A DNA stretch of 64,000 nt from Blasia pusilla (Eukaryota > Marchantiophyta > Marchantiopsida > Blasiales). Position 1 is the first letter of the stretch; the number at the start of each line of letters is the position of its first letter. A model generated the notes under the pieces. It was given only the letters and a program-made list of their open reading frames with translations. It had not been told where the DNA came from and did no database searches. The stretch is from the NCBI GenBank assembly GCA_050084515.1, contig CM114271.1, positions 24,118,001 through 24,182,000 of the forward strand, written 5' to 3'. Shown piece by piece: positions 1-11,825 of this stretch. A program made the position numbers and the translations under genes.

Positions 1-1165
1 CCAAGTTCTCAAACGCCATGGGCATCACTCTCCAAAATAACTCAACCCTCAGAGAACATGTTCGCATCCAAACATCAAGGTCATCAAGGTTCAACACCTC
101 ACCAACATCTCAACGAATGGCCGTAAGTAAATCTGGCTCTCAACCATAAAGCAACAAGTACGGTGAGAAAGACGCTAAGGATGCCTGCTTGGTGAATCTG
201 TTTCCCATCGCCAACCATGGCAACTAAAGGTCCCAATCTCCTGGGTGACCTCTCTACAAGCCATACTTGCGTAATCCTCTCTTCACCGTCTGCACAACTT
301 GCTCCGCTAGTCCATCCACCTCAGGATGATCTCGCGAAGTAGTACGATGGTCGATCAATGCCTGATCATGCAAGGCGTGAAACTCCCCGTGGAACCCTGT
401 ACCCTGGTCTGTCAACACCTCAGCATGTGCGTCATAGTAGCTCAACACTCGATCTAGGAAGTAGCTCAACACACGTGTCCATCTCAAGTGAGGAAGCCCA
501 ACGCTATTGTCCTTGTAAACGAAGAAGCACTAAGACTCCCTCACTTGCTTTGTCATGCAATGCATCCAACTCTATCCACTTCGAGAAGTGCTCGACCATC
601 ACCAACACATAACGACTATGATGCTCCGTCAAAGGCAAAGGTCCTACAAAATCCAAACTCCATCTATAACCTAAACCCATGATCTGAAGTGGATGCAACA
701 TTGGAGTCGCAGCATTGAACCATGCTCGGACTCAATCACACACCATGCATCTGGCAACAAACTATTGAACGTCAGTCTCCATGCCTCACCACCAATATTG
801 AATCTGGAGTAAGTTGTACGTCCGCTTCACTCCAAAATGACCCAACTCCTCATGGACATGACGCACCAAATGTGCACTCTACGAAGGATGAAGCACTACA
901 TGCACTCTACCATTCTCCCACACTCGCAGCACATATGTGCCATCCCACCGGAACCGTCTGGCTTGTTGTAGGATCCGATCCCGCTCTCTAGCATCCACTA
1001 TGCTCGCAACGCTACGAGTACGCAAGTACTCCAAGACCACTCTATCGTCGTGAATATCTTGGCCACCTTTCGTCTCCTTACCGGCCTCTGGATCTAAGGA
1101 CTCTTCATCAGACCTCGCCATCGAAATGTCAACAATCTGGCTCTCCATAGCCAACAAGCCCAAAT
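1..1165 (-). pseudogene. Element A integrase (DDE), degenerate
   Basis: Remnant of a Ty3/gypsy integrase, which inserts the cDNA into the genome. Fragments in more than one frame give the first catalytic Asp in SLDFVGP (near 650), the second in LTDQGTGF (near 400) and the Glu in DGLAEQV (near 290). The region around 720-990 corresponds to the HHCC zinc-binding part of B. Several in-frame stops separate the pieces. The C-terminus and the PHD finger seen in B and C are beyond the window edge. Confidence 0.75.
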
Positions 1166-2640
1166 AGGCTGACGGTTGTCATTCTGGCACCAACTCCTCA
1201 TCACTCTCACCATGCCAACGAGCTCCAGTCGGATCTCGCTAACTTGGGCATGGGTTACGCTCAAACCATTTGTATCTTGGTTGAGCATCCCAAGTCTATG
1301 CACCACATGGAGGTCATACTCCTGCAGTAAAAGAGCCCATCTTGCAAGCTTCCCTATAAGCTTTTCGGACTCCATCGACCACTTAAGTGGCTGATGATTA
1401 GTAATGATGGTAAAGGGATTGCCGAATAGATAACATCTAAGATGTACGATAATCCACATTGCAAAAAAGCACTCACCCTCATACGATCTATACTTCACCT
1501 CTGCAACGTTGTTCGAGCGACTAGCAAAAGCCAACATGAACTCTCTACCATCATCATCATGTTGGGTGAGGACGGCTCCAAGCCCCAACATGCTCCAATC
1601 GGTATGCAATTAGAAATGACGCCCCTTGATCAGTCTCCTCAATATGGGCGCGGACGTCAATTTGTCCTTGAGCATATGAAATGCTCTCTCTTGCTCATAT
1701 CCCCAGTGCCATTCCTGATCCACCTTGGTCATCAAGGTTAGCGGCTTCGCAATCGAACTGAAATCCTTAACGTACCATCAATAGAAGTTTGCCAATCCCA
1801 TGAATGCACGAACTCGACTCACATCTGTAGGGCGTGGAATGCGTGAATAGCCTCGACCTTCATCTGCTGCATATCAATACCACCAGGATATATCGTATGA
1901 CCCAAGTACTCAATGTGGTCGTAGAAGAACTTGCACTTGCCTTTATGTAGCTTCAGCCCATATAACTACAATCGTCGAAACACCCCCTCTAGATGTCGCT
2001 CATGCTCCTCAACTGTGGCGCTAAAGACTATGATGTCATCAATATAACACCAAGCAAAATCCATACATGTCAAGATCCTATCCATGACCCTCTCAAACTC
2101 AATCGGGGCATTCTTTAACGCGAATGGTAAGAACCGCCACTGGTACAAACAATCCTTCCCATGAGGATCAATGCCCCAAAATAGGCATCAGATGTCCTCC
2201 AATCTGATAGGCATTTGATGGTATCCGGCTTGCATATCCAATGAAGTGAAGACCTTTTGTATGCCCAATCGCATCAAAGATCTCCTCAAGGGTGGGCATG
2301 GCATACCTTTTGGACTTTGTCTGCCAATTGATAGGTCGGTAATCTCCACACATTCGCCTATCCGTCTAGTTGCCATACACATCCTTCTTGGCGCACTTGA
2401 TAGTGGCAGATGCATACTCTCCATGCGACATCTCCACTAGTCCTGCTCTAACCAAGTCCTAGCTCTTACTCTGAATCGGAGCCCTCTCCATGTCACTGTA
2501 CCTGTAGGGTCATCGGAAGATCGACGTGTCACTCGACAACTCAATGCAGATCCCTGGACCCTTCAGCGTACCCAAATCATGCATAGTAATGCAAAACAAC
2601 TCCTATAACTCCTAAGAAATTGGTGTATCCGGCGCCGTTC
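1166..2640 (-). pseudogene. Element A reverse transcriptase and RNase H, degenerate
   Basis: The RNase H part (about 1100-1740) contains the gypsy motif LHTDWSMLGLGAVLTQ in broken form (reads MHTDWSMLGLGAVLTQ). The RT part shows CGDYRPINWQTK (near 2320), the QWRFLPFALKNAP motif (near 2120) and an intact YIDD catalytic box (near 2045), followed by IVFSATVEEHERHLEGVF. Stops and small frame changes split it into at least four open pieces. Order and motifs are those of Ty3/gypsy pol. It lies directly downstream of the methyltransferase in the element. Confidence 0.8.
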
Positions 2641-3099
2641 TCCTCCTGTCAACTTAGGGCCATATCTGGCTCCCAAGTCTCCATCGTGACTACGATAGGA
2701 CTCTCCGACGCGGGTGTCAATGGTTGCTATAGTGCAACCCCGTCTCGGACAATAGAACTCTCATCTCGACGTGCAGTATCCGGAACCACACTCGATGTTG
2801 TGACTATCATCTCCTGGCGTACCAGCAAAACATCCCAAGAAGTCCAAGGATGTCTCTTCTGATCACCCATGGTGTGTTGATCTCCTCAAGTCTCGCCCCC
2901 AGCCGCTGCCTCAACCGTCTCGGTAGACATGGGGCTCACCAACGTAACAGTTGTGATCTATCGCATCCTCAAGCAACGATGCTCAGCTACTCCTAAGCTG
3001 AAAATCCATGTCAAGAAGTTCAGGTCCATTGCGTGACCCAAGACATGACCTCGTGATGCCTCTTATAGTGACCGTACTGCCGTCACCCCTGTGGGGAAT

Positions 3100-4081
3100 C
3101 CCATCGCTCGCTCTCGCTCATCGGCATTGGGATCCACCAAACTCTGTATTTGGTCATCCCAAACCAAACCTCCTTGAATGCATAGGAAGCGGGAGAACTC
3201 ACCAATGTGGGAAAGGTTTCCCGTGGCCTCCCAACCCTGTTGACTACAGTCAACGATGGTTGATCATCAAGCCTCACTGCCTATGATCGACGGCCAGGAT
3301 CCAATATAGAATCCACCAACAAATCGGAGGGGCGCTCCACTCTTGCATATGCCCTCCGTATAACCTCGTGTGGTACCAAGTTGGTCCACCAAAGATCCAG
3401 GCAATGTGCTCGTGAACCCACACTTGTCGCATCTAACAATACTACCGGGCCATTCCATGCGCGCACCTGATGTGCACTCATCACCACGCGGGACCTCGAA
3501 TTGCCCAAAGTTGGCACATTCTCCAAAATGTATGCTAGAGAACAAGACTTGTGCTCAAGTAAATGTCGCAAGATCCGCATCATTTCCCAAAATAACCTGG
3601 ACCGATTCTCAACTAACCCGCTACCTCGTCCAGCACTCGATTGGCCCTTACACGGCCAACCAGCAATGACCAAGTCTATGGTCCCTATCCACTCCAAGTC
3701 ATGCGCCACCACTAATGAAATGTCCCTCGGTAGGGAACTTTGGTAACCCTGAATGGCAGACGCAAACAACAAGTCGCTAAAACAAAGGCGTAACAACGCC
3801 ACATGATGAAGTGAAGTGCGCCTCGCAACATCATCAATCTCCACATATAGGTATTGCTGCACGCGCACTCCAGCGTGCAAAAGAGCAGCTAACCCACTGC
3901 TGATCCCTCCAAAGATATCCAACACCCGAATATCCTTCTTTGGGATGCACCACACAATCCGGGTGGTGTCCAAAGGGATCATAGTAGCACTCTTGCCTAC
4001 TTGGGGTTCCTTTGACCTGTCACACTGTGGTGCAAACGTCTCGCTCCACACGGTTTGCACCACGCAAACGTCTCGCTCCAC
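3100..4081 (-). pseudogene. Element A C5-cytosine DNA methyltransferase domain (DNMT3-like motif order)
   Basis: Encodes a C5-cytosine methyltransferase inside the retrotransposon polyprotein, between the gag/protease and RT regions. Visible motifs in order: I VLDIFGGISSGLAA (SAM binding, near 3900); the acidic EIDD of motif II; IV AGWPCKGQSS with the catalytic Pro-Cys (near 3650); VI AYILENVP (near 3525); a target-recognition stretch; a motif IX-like RVGRPRETFPTLVS (near 3220); and X-like NADERERAMGF (near 3130). The order I-IV-VI-IX-X is canonical, so this is not a permuted DRM enzyme. The ERAMGFP-type motif X resembles the ERVFGFP of DNMT3. A frameshift near 3280 separates the C-terminal motifs. 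The catalytic residues survive in this copy, unlike B and C. Confidence 0.85.
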
Positions 4082-4196
4082 ACGGTTTGCACATGCTCAG
4101 TGGCTAAGCGTCCAAGCTCCTCAGTCGAGCCCTAAACCGGCACCTCTCCTCCACATACTGATATGGCTACCATGACACTCCTCTCCATAGAAATGT

Positions 4197-4245
4197 TAGG
4201 TCATACACGCGCTAGGTGTCAGAGGTATGGTCATACACGCGCTAG
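4197..4245. repeat. Protease-deletion scar with inverted filler DNA
   Basis: The 17-mer GGTCATACACGCGCTAG occurs at 4199-4215 and again at 4228-4244. Left of it the sequence matches B near 34620; right of it matches B near 36490. The whole protease segment (about 0.9 kb, not counting B's nested solo LTR) is therefore missing. The filler GTCAGAGGTATGGTCATACA is the reverse complement of zinc-knuckle coding DNA of the same family (B near 37080-37105; A near 4835-4860). This is the signature of end joining or template switching that copied the element's own sequence. Confidence 0.7.
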
Positions 4246-6050
4246 CATCAGCAATAGGAGTTGTCGCACTCGCTTCTTTCATCGCCCTCCATGCCTGCAC
4301 ACCAACAACATCACCAACTCTCCAGGAACTCTGATCAGGACCCATCGATGGGGTCCTCATCGCCTCAGACAACGTGAAAGACTCAGGAAGCCTAGTCTAT
4401 TTCTTGGCTTCCCCTCGCTGTGGATCCAATTCTGCGGCTGCTCCACATGTCACAGCTGCGGCGGCCTCCATCTGGGCAACCCCGCACATCCAACCAGGAT
4501 CCTCCATATCTCTCGATGCTCCATATGATGTCGATGCCATGGATCCGGCATCGGGTAATCTTAATGCCATAGCAACAATTTGCTCCTGCATCTGATGTAT
4601 GTGAGCAGCCATCCTAGCCTCACGCCCGATGTCTCCCTCGACGCCTCTAGGTGGTGGGACTCTATCTCCTCCACGGGCAGCTCCACCACCCTGTTGGGCA
4701 ACTCCAGCTCCTTGTCCCCAAACGGGACCACCTGGCGTACGACCTCTACGCCCACCCGGACCGGCTACTCGCTCTGGTGGCTTCTCTCGACCTCGGTCCG
4801 GATGTAACTGAGGATGTAAACTCAAACACCTAGCGTGTGTATGACCATACCTCTCTCAATAGTCACATTGATAACCTCCTGGTGCTGCACCATCTCCTCC
4901 TCCATGGTGAGGCACACGTCCATGATCCTGACAAGTGCAATCACGCTGATGATGGGCTCCATCACATGACCAACAAGTAATCGTAGGTGGATGTTGTTGA
5001 GCCGTATATGAAGGCGCAAGTCTTTGTGGCAGGGCCTCCCAATATCCTCCCTGGGCTTGTGGTGCCACAATCAACCTATCTCGGAGTCCACGTTGTTGCA
5101 CAGGTGGTGTAGACAATCGTGACTGCTCTCGCCCAAAACCCATGGTGGCTATGCTCTGCTCCACCATGTTGCGTTCAATGTTCTCGATGGTCCTAAAAAC
5201 ATCTCTCAACGCAGGGTAGGTGTTCATAAGAAGCATTCCCTCCCGCACCCGTGTGCGTAGGGTCCAGTGCAACATCGCGTACCATGACTGGATAGCGTGA
5301 ACTTCTGTCACCCCATGAGTGACGTTGATCAACCGGTGCAAGCGAGTGTAAGCCTCTCCCAAACTCTCACTCGAGCGCCTCTGAAAGTCGTGAATACTTC
5401 ACAACTTCTCCATCTGTACCCCCTGGTAGCTCGCCCTCAACTTAGCGAAGAACTCAACCACGAGGTTGAATCTAGGACGAACCTGACTAGATGGTGCAAC
5501 TGCTCCAATGCGAGTGACCCCTCCTAAAACATCACAAGTGGAAGAGGAAGTACCCTCTCTTGACTCCTCCTCCTCATCTGGGACATAATGTGGGTTGTAG
5601 TAGAGTCGTCATGCCTCAATCTCCTGGGCATATCTGTGGGAGAACTCATGGTAATCGTCCATGGGCGCCCCCTCTAATTGCATGGAACATACCGTTCCAT
5701 GCTGTAAACGGGTTGAACTCTTTAGAGTTCCTAGCCCGTTGTGAATCACACCAACTCCTTAACTCCGCAAAGAAGTCGTGTAGCTCTATAGTGCCTACTG
5801 CATCCAAAAACCTACGCGGTCCTCTACCCCGATTGTCCATCTCATATGCCCAACTAGTAGGACCACTCAATGTGTACGGTGGATGAATAACGCACTCCTC
5901 TATACGCTCCCTCGTCTGAAGATGACACATAAGGAGATCGAGGTGGTCTCTCACATGGAGACCCTCGAAACCTCGCATCACTCCGGGTAAACCCTCTAGA
6001 GCTACTCTCAGGTCCACTGCCTCGCCTTTCAAAATCTAAAAAAGACGCCG
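4246..6050 (-). pseudogene. Element A gag (capsid and zinc knuckles), degenerate
   Basis: Gag polyprotein remnant. The capsid-like part has GTIELHDFFAELRSWCDSQ (near 5780) and GEAYTRLHRLINVTHGVTE (near 5330). The nucleocapsid shows a CCHC zinc knuckle CWSCDGAHHQRDC (C-x2-C-x4-H-x4-C, near 4960) and the start of a second one at 4856-4875, broken by a stop. The likely start (near 6050) has lost its ATG compared with element C, where gag opens with MVITELSGGL. Frameshifts separate the N-terminal, capsid and nucleocapsid pieces. Confidence 0.75.
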
Positions 6051-7637
6051 TAATGGCCCTCGTGCCCCTCTCACACGATCACTCTCAATCTTGTGAGTAA
6101 TCCCTCAATCACTCAAACTAAACATGCAGCACTCAATCTAATTTCTCTCATTGAGATGTGTGTTGTGCGGCAACAAGCAACGTGGTGCGGCAAATCAACC
6201 GATCTATCGTCTCATCGACAAACCATCCTCAACTCTGGACATCCCATACAGTTCTATGTCTCCTAAACCCATACATCATCGATGCTCCTAGCAACAGCAT
6301 GAAATCCAATATCCCAAATAACTTCCCAATATCCAAAAATCCCTCACACGTATAGGGTAAGTGACCAGAATGGGTAGCATGACAACAATGTTGATGTCAC
6401 TCCTCGGCAATTGCAAATCTTCATCCCAACTTGGTTGTGAAGACAACTCCTCCAATCAGCAAGTCGTACTCCTCTCATACTGACGCTACTCAAACCTCCT
6501 CGATGTGCGATGCAGGTTCAACGGTCCGGTGCAGATCTGGCGGCATGGAACGGCTACAAATGGCACGGCACTCGGCGGCATACCCTGCTCAATCATCAAT
6601 TCATATGCTCTGCACCTTAGCGAAGGAGCCACTCCGCGATCACGAGAGTGCGGTGCGGCCACAAGCGGCACAATGCTGAAATCGATGGCGCATTGCGGCT
6701 ATGGGCGTCACAGCACAATACTCGATCATCATCGAGCGGCTATCAATCCCAACATAGCAACATGAAATAAAAAATCAAATACCATAGCCTGAGGTCACCT
6801 GCCATCACTTGTTGATGACAAAATTGTGATGAAGATGGCTACAAAACCAAAGTACGTGGTGGCGCAAATCAAAGAATCAACGGTGGTTGTAACTCCACTC
6901 CGTAATGGCGGCAATGGCAACCAAAGGTTGGACAATGGTCGAACGCGACTCTAAGCACCGCTAAGCAACTACAGCGGTGGACCGTGGACCGTGGACCATT
7001 GATGGTGACAATTGACCATTGACCATCGATGGTGATGGTTGACCATTGACGATGGACCGTTGACGGTCACTATGACGGCGACGGCTGGTTTAGGGTTTGA
7101 ACAATTTAATCCTACCAATTGCCTAGAAATGGAAGTTTTGCAAGATTGACCATTACTTTTTGCTCGCAACTCCAAATTGCGCACCGTTTGTTGCGTAGCG
7201 TGCACAGCTTTGTGATCTACAATAAATCCAAAATATATTTGGGATCGAACATTCTAGTAACAATTGACAGGGACTTTTGTAAAACCCAATGTCTCTTTCT
7301 CCTACACAAAATTTGGCAGCACTTCCGTGCTGATTATTTCCAACGAAAATGTAATACATATGAGAACACAAATCAGAAGGCTAAATGGTGCTCTTGAGAG
7401 CCTCGGCATAGGGCAACCCACCCCCATACTCAATCCCTAACAAAAATTGGGCAGCGCTTGCGCGCGTCACTCTTCTACACAACAAATCGACAAAGGAAAC
7501 ATCACAAGTAAGCACCTCTTGCTCCGGTGAGCACTCCCATGAACCGCTGACAAGGAATACAATCCCCAACCTGAAAAACCAGTGAGTGATCAGCGAGCTC
7601 CCCCATGAATCTCTCTCACTCACTCATTCTCTCTTTG
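6051..7637 (-). other. Element A 5' leader
   Basis: About 1.6 kb between the 5' terminal repeat and gag. No protein domain was recognised. It is homologous to the leader of element B (38345-39926). No tRNA-complementary primer site starting TGG is seen directly inside the terminal repeat; the adjacent bases read CAAAGAGAGAAT on the element strand. Confidence 0.55.
6975..7085. repeat. TTGAC/GGTGA-type short repeat array in leader A
   Basis: A run of near repeats built from TTGACCAT, TGGACCGT and GATGGTGA units. Several contain TTGACC, the core of the plant W-box bound by WRKY factors. The same array, diverged, lies in the leader of element B (about 39215-39345). Whether it binds any factor is inference. 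Confidence 0.55.
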
Positions 7638-8155
7638 TAAAATTAGATCCAATTTCTCTCACAACATCGTAGTTCTCACATGTGTGCAATCTCACATGTC
7701 TTTCTCAATGTCAAACCAAACCCACTCTCCTAATGAGAGGCTTGGGTTACACACACAAGGCAAGCAAGACCATAGCCCCGCCGCCTCATGCTAAGAGGTT
7801 CAACAAAGACAAAATTAGCTATGAAGGTCTCTCTTCTTGAGGTATACCCCTCCCCTCTCCCAAGCTCTTTCCATGGTAACCTATGCCCCCAAGTCATCTC
7901 CTTGGATCTTGACCTGATGTAGGAGGTCAAGGTCCACTTACCAAAAATATAAAATCGATCAAACACTCGAACTGGTATTTACCTAAAATAGTAAGTTCCT
8001 CAATATGGCTCCTAATGAGCCGAAACGAAGGGGAAACGTGCTCTCTCAGGTTTCTTGAGGCCTCAGTAGGTTATCCTTCACCTATTGATTTTTTCCTTTA
8101 CTGCTCACAAAGGCGCTCTACTAGATCTCAATGATCTATCATAAAAGACGTGAAA
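7638..8155 (-). repeat. Element A 5' terminal repeat (segment A1)
   Basis: 518 bp, the same length as the right-hand copy in element B (39927-40444) and homologous throughout, with shared blocks such as CTCCTAATGAGAGGCTTGGG and CTTGACCTGATGTAGGAGGTC. On the element strand this should hold the promoter. The TATA-like stretch found in B (TATATA) is reduced here to GGTATACCCC around 7842. The B-type segment that accompanies the 3' copy in B and C is absent on this side, as in B and C. Confidence 0.75.
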
Positions 8156-9001
8156 ATTTCCATTTCAAGCTGTTTGGATCTATAAAAGCTCCAGTTTGAA
8201 AATTGGGGGCAGTTGGAAATCCCGTACGGCAATATGGGGGATGATCTTTTGTTCCTCTGATAAAAAAAACATCTTGTTTGCAGGTATGTAATTGTTTGGT
8301 AGGGACATAATGATGCAACTTATTTACAGCATGGACATCACTGTCTCCTACTATAGTATTGTCACTCCCTTGCGGAATATAGCAACAAATCTCCGATGTG
8401 ACTTTATCAGCATCAGATTTTTCAATTCATAGTATTATATGACAATAGAGATTTCCGCGTCCCTATAATTCATACCAGATTTAATAGATGTGAATTTTCC
8501 CTAATATCCGTAATTCACCGAAAATAAAGTCACTAAGGAAAAAATTAGTCTTGTATGGAATAGAACATCACACTCAACGTGCGCATCTCTCCATGTAAAA
8601 GAGGGATTGATCCTTTGGATGACACACTCTATATCGTCAATTTCAGGCCATCTTGTTTCAGAAACCTCTTCAGAAGTAAGGGTAAAAAAGAAGTAAGGTA
8701 ATCCCCATTTATGAACCATTGCTTTAATGTCTCTTAAGTGCCTTTGGTGCCAAAAATGGCTTCTAGGAATGTTCGCACCTATATTCTATTTTGACAGTCT
8801 TGCATATAGCTCTTCATCAAGAAGCGTAGGGTTTCTTTTCTTGAGTTGGTCTAATTCACGGTTCAAGATATAGGATCGGCAGGTAGAAGCCAGTGCAATA
8901 GATTGTCAAAGTTGATGCATTGTAAGAGTATATAGCTTGTACAAAGTAAAAATACTAAACAACTATTTAGTGCGAGCCCAAATATAGTTTGTGAAGGATA
9001 A
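8156..9001. other. Unassigned spacer
   Basis: About 850 bp of AT-rich sequence between element A and the copia fragment. No recognisable ORF, RNA gene or clear repeat. The 5' part of the copia element is missing here. Confidence 0.4.
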
Positions 9002-10128
9002 ATGGCTTGTAAACCTGGTGTTTCTCAACCACCAGGTTTTGAGACACCCGGATCAGAAGAGAAAGTTTGTTTACTTCATCGAGCATTGTCTGGGTTGAAG
9101 CAAGCCCCAAGGGTATGGTATCAACGAATAGATACATTCTTTCAAGAGAAGGGTCTCATCAAGAGTCCGTCAGAAGCAAATTTGTATGTGTTTCGCGAAG
9201 ATGGGATGTATATGTTGATAGTCCTGTATGTGGATGATCTGATCATCAAGGAGACCACAGTAAGAAAATAGAGGAAATGAAGGGAGTGTTGAAATGTCAG
9301 ATTTAGGTCTTATGCACTACTTTATAGGGTTGGAAATTTGGCAACAGTCAGATTCTATTTTTCTCTCTCAGCAGAAGTATGCTAGAGAAATCTTGAAGGC
9401 ATTCGGGATGATTGAGTGTAAGGCAGTGGTCTCGCCAATGGAGGTAGAGTTGAAACTCTCAATGGAGGATGTTTCACCATTGGTAGATAAAAAGTTGTAC
9501 AGAAAGCTTGTAGGCACTTTGACCAGACATTAGCTTCGCTGTGGGAGTGTTGAGTAGGTTCTCAACTAAGCCTCATGAGAACCATTGGAAGGTAGGGATG
9601 CGTGTGTTGAAGTACATCAAAGGCACTATCGAGTACGGCATCACCTATGGAACAGGGACGGAAATGACAGGTTTTTGTGACTTGGATTGGGCAGGAGATT
9701 CTCGAAGATCAGTTTCGGGTTATTGCTTCTTGGTAGGATCAGAAGTGGTGTCATGGGTCAGCAAGAAGCAACCTACAGTGGCTCTTTCTTCTACCGAGGC
9801 AGAGTACAAGGCGGCTTGTTATGCTTCTTGTGAAGCAGTATGGTTGAGATGGATATTGGAGGACATAGGAGAAGCATCTGAAAGTGCTACTGTAATATGG
9901 TGTGACAATCAGAGTTGCATTGCCATAGCACATAATCTTGTGTTTTATGCTCGTACGAAGCACATAGAGATCCAGTATCACTTTGTTTGTGAATTGATCG
10001 AGAGAGAGGTTTTGAAGTTAGTCTATTGTCCAATAGAGGATAACCGTGCAAACATCTTCACGAAAGCCTTGAGCGGAGATCAGCTTCACCGACATCTGAA
10101 GGGTCTTGGCATAGGTCCAAGACAGTAG
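9002..10128 (+). pseudogene. Ty1/copia pol fragment: reverse transcriptase and RNase H
   Basis: C-terminal part of a copia polyprotein. The RT has LSGLKQAPRVWYQRID and the catalytic box YVDDLII (near 9230). Then come the connection DLGLMHYFIGLEI and the RNase H with FCDLDWAGDSRRSVSGY, ALSSTEAEYKAA and TKHIEIQYHFV. Two frameshifts (near 9260 and 9290) and a break near 9535 split it into three open pieces. Gag, protease and integrase are missing upstream, so the copy is 5'-truncated. It ends with a normal stop at 10126-10128, followed by a purine tract and the start of a 3' LTR. Confidence 0.9.
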
Positions 10129-10139
10129 TCCACATGAGA

Positions 10140-10500
10140 GTGGATATTGAGGGAGGGTGTTGGATTCTCAACATCCACTCCTCTGACCACCATTAATCTC
10201 ATCGGCCCCCTTGTATGAGGAGAAGCCTAGATTGATGATTCCGACTTATACGTCGAAGGAGTCATAGTAATATGACGTAGGTGGTTTTAGGAGCAGCGTT
10301 ACTAGGTTTATCTAACCCTATATTGCATCAGGGTGCGGGGCATCCTGATGCAATATTTTTCTATTAATGCAAAATTTTTCTATTAATAGAAATGAAGAAA
10401 AGTAGGTAAAAACCCTAGTTTTCCCGAGTAGTCAAATAGTCGGGAGCCGCAGCGGTAGCGCATTCTCGTATGTCGAGTTATCTTCCAGTTCAGGTTCCAT
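10140..10500 (+). mobile_element. Copia polypurine tract and 3' LTR (end uncertain)
   Basis: A purine-rich tract ending GAGGGAGGG (10149-10157) is followed at 10158 by TGTTGGATTCTCAACATCC, a typical copia LTR start beginning with TG. It contains a short inverted pair, TGTTG...CAACA. The right end is not clear, because there is no second LTR in the window to compare with; a boundary around 10.5 kb is a guess. Confidence 0.6.
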
Positions 10501-11456
10501 CGAAGCTCTTCTGTGAGCGCACAGACGGACTAGGCTACTTTGTATCTCTAAGTTTTGTAAAGATTTTAGTGATTTCGTCACTTTATGTTTTCTCACAACT
10601 CATACTGGTCCTCTTTCCCCACCATATGATGAGAAGATACCACCAACCAGAGGTCCTGCTCTATTCCAATTTTACAATGATAGCACATTGTATTGGGGAC
10701 CTGTGATGCCAGAGTCACCAAATATACGAGAGTGTAGTTAATACGTTGTTTCTATGGTATATGACAATATTTCCACATTCACTACAGTAGATATATTCAC
10801 ATTTACACTACTGCTATATTTGTAGTAGCTTCAAGTTTCTTTGAACCACTGAGCTGGTTGGCTAAAGTAAACTAACACTCTTGCTGTAAATCACATTATA
10901 TTATTAATGCACTCTTCTTCTCAAATTCAGTGAAATAATCCCATTAACTAAATTGTTCATAAACACCTGCCCTATAAACTTGTACTACTTGATGATCCTT
11001 ATTTATGTGAAATAGAGTCTCACTTCTTTAGAAAACTTACCCATTAGGAAAATGTAATATTTTGTTTAGTCATTCAGGTCTACTAAGTAGTTTAAGCTTA
11101 TGCTCATTCATGTATATACCGTATTAAAAGTTTCCATTGTAATGTTGACATCTAGAAGGTGTGTTACTTATCCCATATCTATTTTTCAATAACTTTCTCT
11201 ACAACCAACTTACCATCGTGAGTGATGTCTTTACTAAACTCATGTACTCGTAGGTATATAGTACCTATATTTGTATGCAACATTTTATCATTATATTTCA
11301 TGTTTTTTAAAGATAGCACTACCTACCATTACATGTGTTACCATTAAAACTTATGATGCAAGTATCTACTATGAACAAGATAATAAGTGTGCACAAAGAT
11401 AGATCCAAAGGAATCGACTAGTGACTACCACACTCCAATGGCTGGCACTTTAGTTC

Positions 11457-11825
11457 GTGATGCATGTCATAAAAAACATAAGTTATTCAAGAGTCAGTCG
11501 CGCATACTACACGAACGGAAGTCAGATTTGCTCAGTTGATGTTGTACCAGTTTTCCTATTTGAGGCTGCCATGAAGAACATTGAAGTTGTTCAAAATCAA
11601 GTTGTTTGCGCTAAGGAGCATACATTTTTTTTGAGAGAAGGAATGCATTCTACTGGTGAAGATGACAGGCATCAGGTGGACAAGATAATAAGTGTGCACG
11701 GACAAATGAGAGACATCTTTGTTGAATTACATGTCCTTGCTCAACATTGTGTCAATCACTACCCTAATGACACACAATTACAGATGTACATTAAGCACTT
11801 GCAGAGCCTACTTGTTGAGAGATGA
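11457..11825 (+). CDS. Hypothetical ORF, 122 aa, doubtful
   Basis: Open frame starting MMHVIKNISYSRVSRAYYTN and ending in HLQSLLVER, in otherwise AT-rich non-coding DNA. The second half (residues about 40-122) has a protein-like composition with regularly spaced hydrophobic residues. It could be an exon of an old gene. No family is recognised, and no promoter or neighbouring exon was found. It may be chance. Confidence 0.2.
   Translation: MMHVIKNISYSRVSRAYYTNGSQICSVDVVPVFLFEAAMKNIEVVQNQVVCAKEHTFFLREGMHSTGEDDRHQVDKIISVHGQMRDIFVELHVLAQHCVNHYPNDTQLQMYIKHLQSLLVER

Larger units (their letters stand above)
1..8155 (-). mobile_element. Element A: DNMT-carrying Ty3/gypsy-type retrotransposon, 3' end outside window
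   Basis: Minus-strand retroelement. Reading right to left it has a 518-bp terminal repeat, a long leader, gag, DNA methyltransferase, RT, RNase H and integrase. Base 1 corresponds to base 30513 of element B, so about 1.4 kb (integrase C-terminus, PHD finger, 3' terminal repeats) lies outside the window. The protease segment is deleted. Many stops and frameshifts break every domain, so the copy is dead. It is close in sequence to element B and more distant from element C. The right end has decayed: bases 8151-8155 read TGAAA where B has TGACA. Confidence 0.85.

Noticed and set aside
3100-4081. DRM-type (rearranged) plant methyltransferase
   Set aside because: Motif I precedes IV, VI and X, the canonical order. 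DRM enzymes have the order permuted.
6969-7205. Minus-strand ORF with VNGPSSMVNHHHRWSMV repeats
   Set aside because: Produced by the TTGAC/GGTGA short repeat array in the leader; not a gene.
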